In this document: in pieces, positions 7,837-8,523 of the stretch
Position numbering within the stretch: position 1 is the stretch's first letter
Layout: the number at the start of each line of letters is the position of its first letter
DNA from: an uncultured Collinsella sp.
GTDB lineage: Bacteria; Actinomycetota; Coriobacteriia; Coriobacteriales; Coriobacteriaceae
Direction of reading: 5' to 3'
DNA length: 8,523 nucleotides
NCBI GenBank assembly: GCA_902478935.1
Contig: CABSMV010000085.1
Span: 1-8,523 of the forward strand
Position numbers and translations under genes: made by a program
The notes under the pieces: generated by a model
The model's input: the letters and a program-made list of their open reading frames with translations, nothing else
Told to the model about the DNA's origin: nothing
The model's database searches: none

Positions 7837-8523
7837 TCATTCACCTCCTTCGTATGTATCGAGGTATTCCTGCTTGAGCGTCTGCGAGGACGACTTGATC
7901 TTTTCCACGAGCGTGCCGGCTTCGATGAAGTAGAACGAGTTGGTAAGGTCTGCCAGGTCGTCGAGCAGATGGCTTGAAATGAGCACGCTGCGTCCCCGCG
8001 CCACCTCGCTGCGCATCGCGTCGCAGGAGGTTTTCCGTTTTCCCGGATCGAGGCCGTTCAGCGGTTCATCGAGGATGAGGTACGGGCAATCGGTCGCTAT
8101 CGCCATGGCAAGCTTTACCTGCTGCTTCATTCCTGTCGAGAGTTTACGGGTCGGCTTGTCGAGATATGGGGAGATTCCGAGGGAGCTGCAGAGCGAGTCG
8201 ATGTCGGTGGCCGATTTCCACGCCTCCCTAACGAAAGCAAGGTGCTCGATGGCCGATAGCGTGGGATAGAGATCCGCGCTGCCCGAAGAGCTCAGGTAGA
8301 CGAGTTCTGCAAATTCGGCTGATCGACGTTGGCAGATTCCGTCTGCCGCCAGGCTTCCCGAGCGGATGCGGGTGGGAAATTGGCCCGACAGCGCTTCAAG
8401 AAGGGTGGTTTTCCCCGAGCCGTTGGGAGCAACGAGGCCCGCTGCCGTTCCCGGGCTCAGGAAAAGCGATCCGATTGAAAGTATCGTCGTACTCCCGTAT
8501 CCCACGCTCGCGTCCAGAAGCTC
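7837..8523 (-). CDS. ABC transporter ATP-binding protein (5' end beyond window)
   Basis: This is a cytoplasmic ATPase subunit that would power a membrane transporter; 228 residues are visible. Motifs in visible numbering: an A-loop-like VGYG at 7-10, Walker A APNGSGKTT at 32-40, signature LSTGM at 128-132, Walker B YLILDEP at 148-154, and H-loop His185 in ISSHLLDD. The signature LSTGMKQQ is typical of ABC-2 or drug/peptide-export ATPases. The Q-loop region reads YLSSSGSADLYPTL, without the usual Gln. The frame is open to the right edge. A GTG at 8505 lies inside the conserved N-terminal strand, so the true start is very likely a few codons off the edge. No permease is visible and would have to be upstream. 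The last codons carry the ribosome binding site of the secreted-protein gene. Confidence 0.9.
   Translation of the reverse strand, partial: ELLDASVGYGSTTILSIGSLFLSPGTAAGLVAPNGSGKTTLLEALSGQFPTRIRSGSLAADGICQRRSAEFAELVYLSSSGSADLYPTLSAIEHLAFVREAWKSATDIDSLCSSLGISPYLDKPTRKLSTGMKQQVKLAMAIATDCPYLILDEPLNGLDPGKRKTSCDAMRSEVARGRSVLISSHLLDDLADLTNSFYFIEAGTLVEKIKSSSQTLKQEYLDTYEGGE

Overview
The window is the left end of an assembled contig. It begins with 45 bases of unremoved Illumina Nextera adapter, so natural sequence starts at position 46. Every gene I can support is on the minus strand. GC content is high, with G/C-rich third codon positions in the core genes. Together with the secA-prfB pair, a transketolase split into two subunits, an L31 protein with a long Ala/Lys/Glu tail and an actinobacterial-looking RF2, this suggests a Coriobacteriia gut actinobacterium, possibly Collinsella. 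The genus is an inference; there is no rRNA or other decisive marker here.

Reading in the direction of transcription (right to left), 8523-7491 looks accessory: an ABC-transporter ATPase cut by the right edge is translationally coupled to a small, Tyr-rich, secreted protein I do not recognise, and the pair is closed by a textbook terminator (7440-7474). The stretch 7490-7123 has no gene. It holds that terminator, two unexplained inverted repeats, and a candidate promoter and two-hairpin leader for rpmE. rpmE (ribosomal protein L31) follows and ends in a 17-bp hairpin terminator.

Between rpmE and secA, 6410-6696 carries two copies of a hairpin element with a near-constant 19-nt loop but different, internally complementary stems, and a separate perfect 16-bp palindrome upstream of secA. 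secA (Sec translocase motor) and prfB (release factor 2) overlap by one base (TAATG) and form an operon. A terminator hairpin lies between prfB and a YitT-family membrane protein gene, unusually close to the latter's ribosome binding site. Last come the two transketolase subunit genes, one base apart; the C-terminal one is cut by the contig end.

The core genes cover translation (L31, RF2), protein export (SecA) and the non-oxidative pentose phosphate pathway (transketolase). The points most worth a second look are the constant-loop/variable-stem repeats, the secreted protein plus ABC ATPase pair, the structured rpmE leader, RF2 with SPT in place of the usual SPF codon-recognition tripeptide, and the adapter, which should be trimmed.
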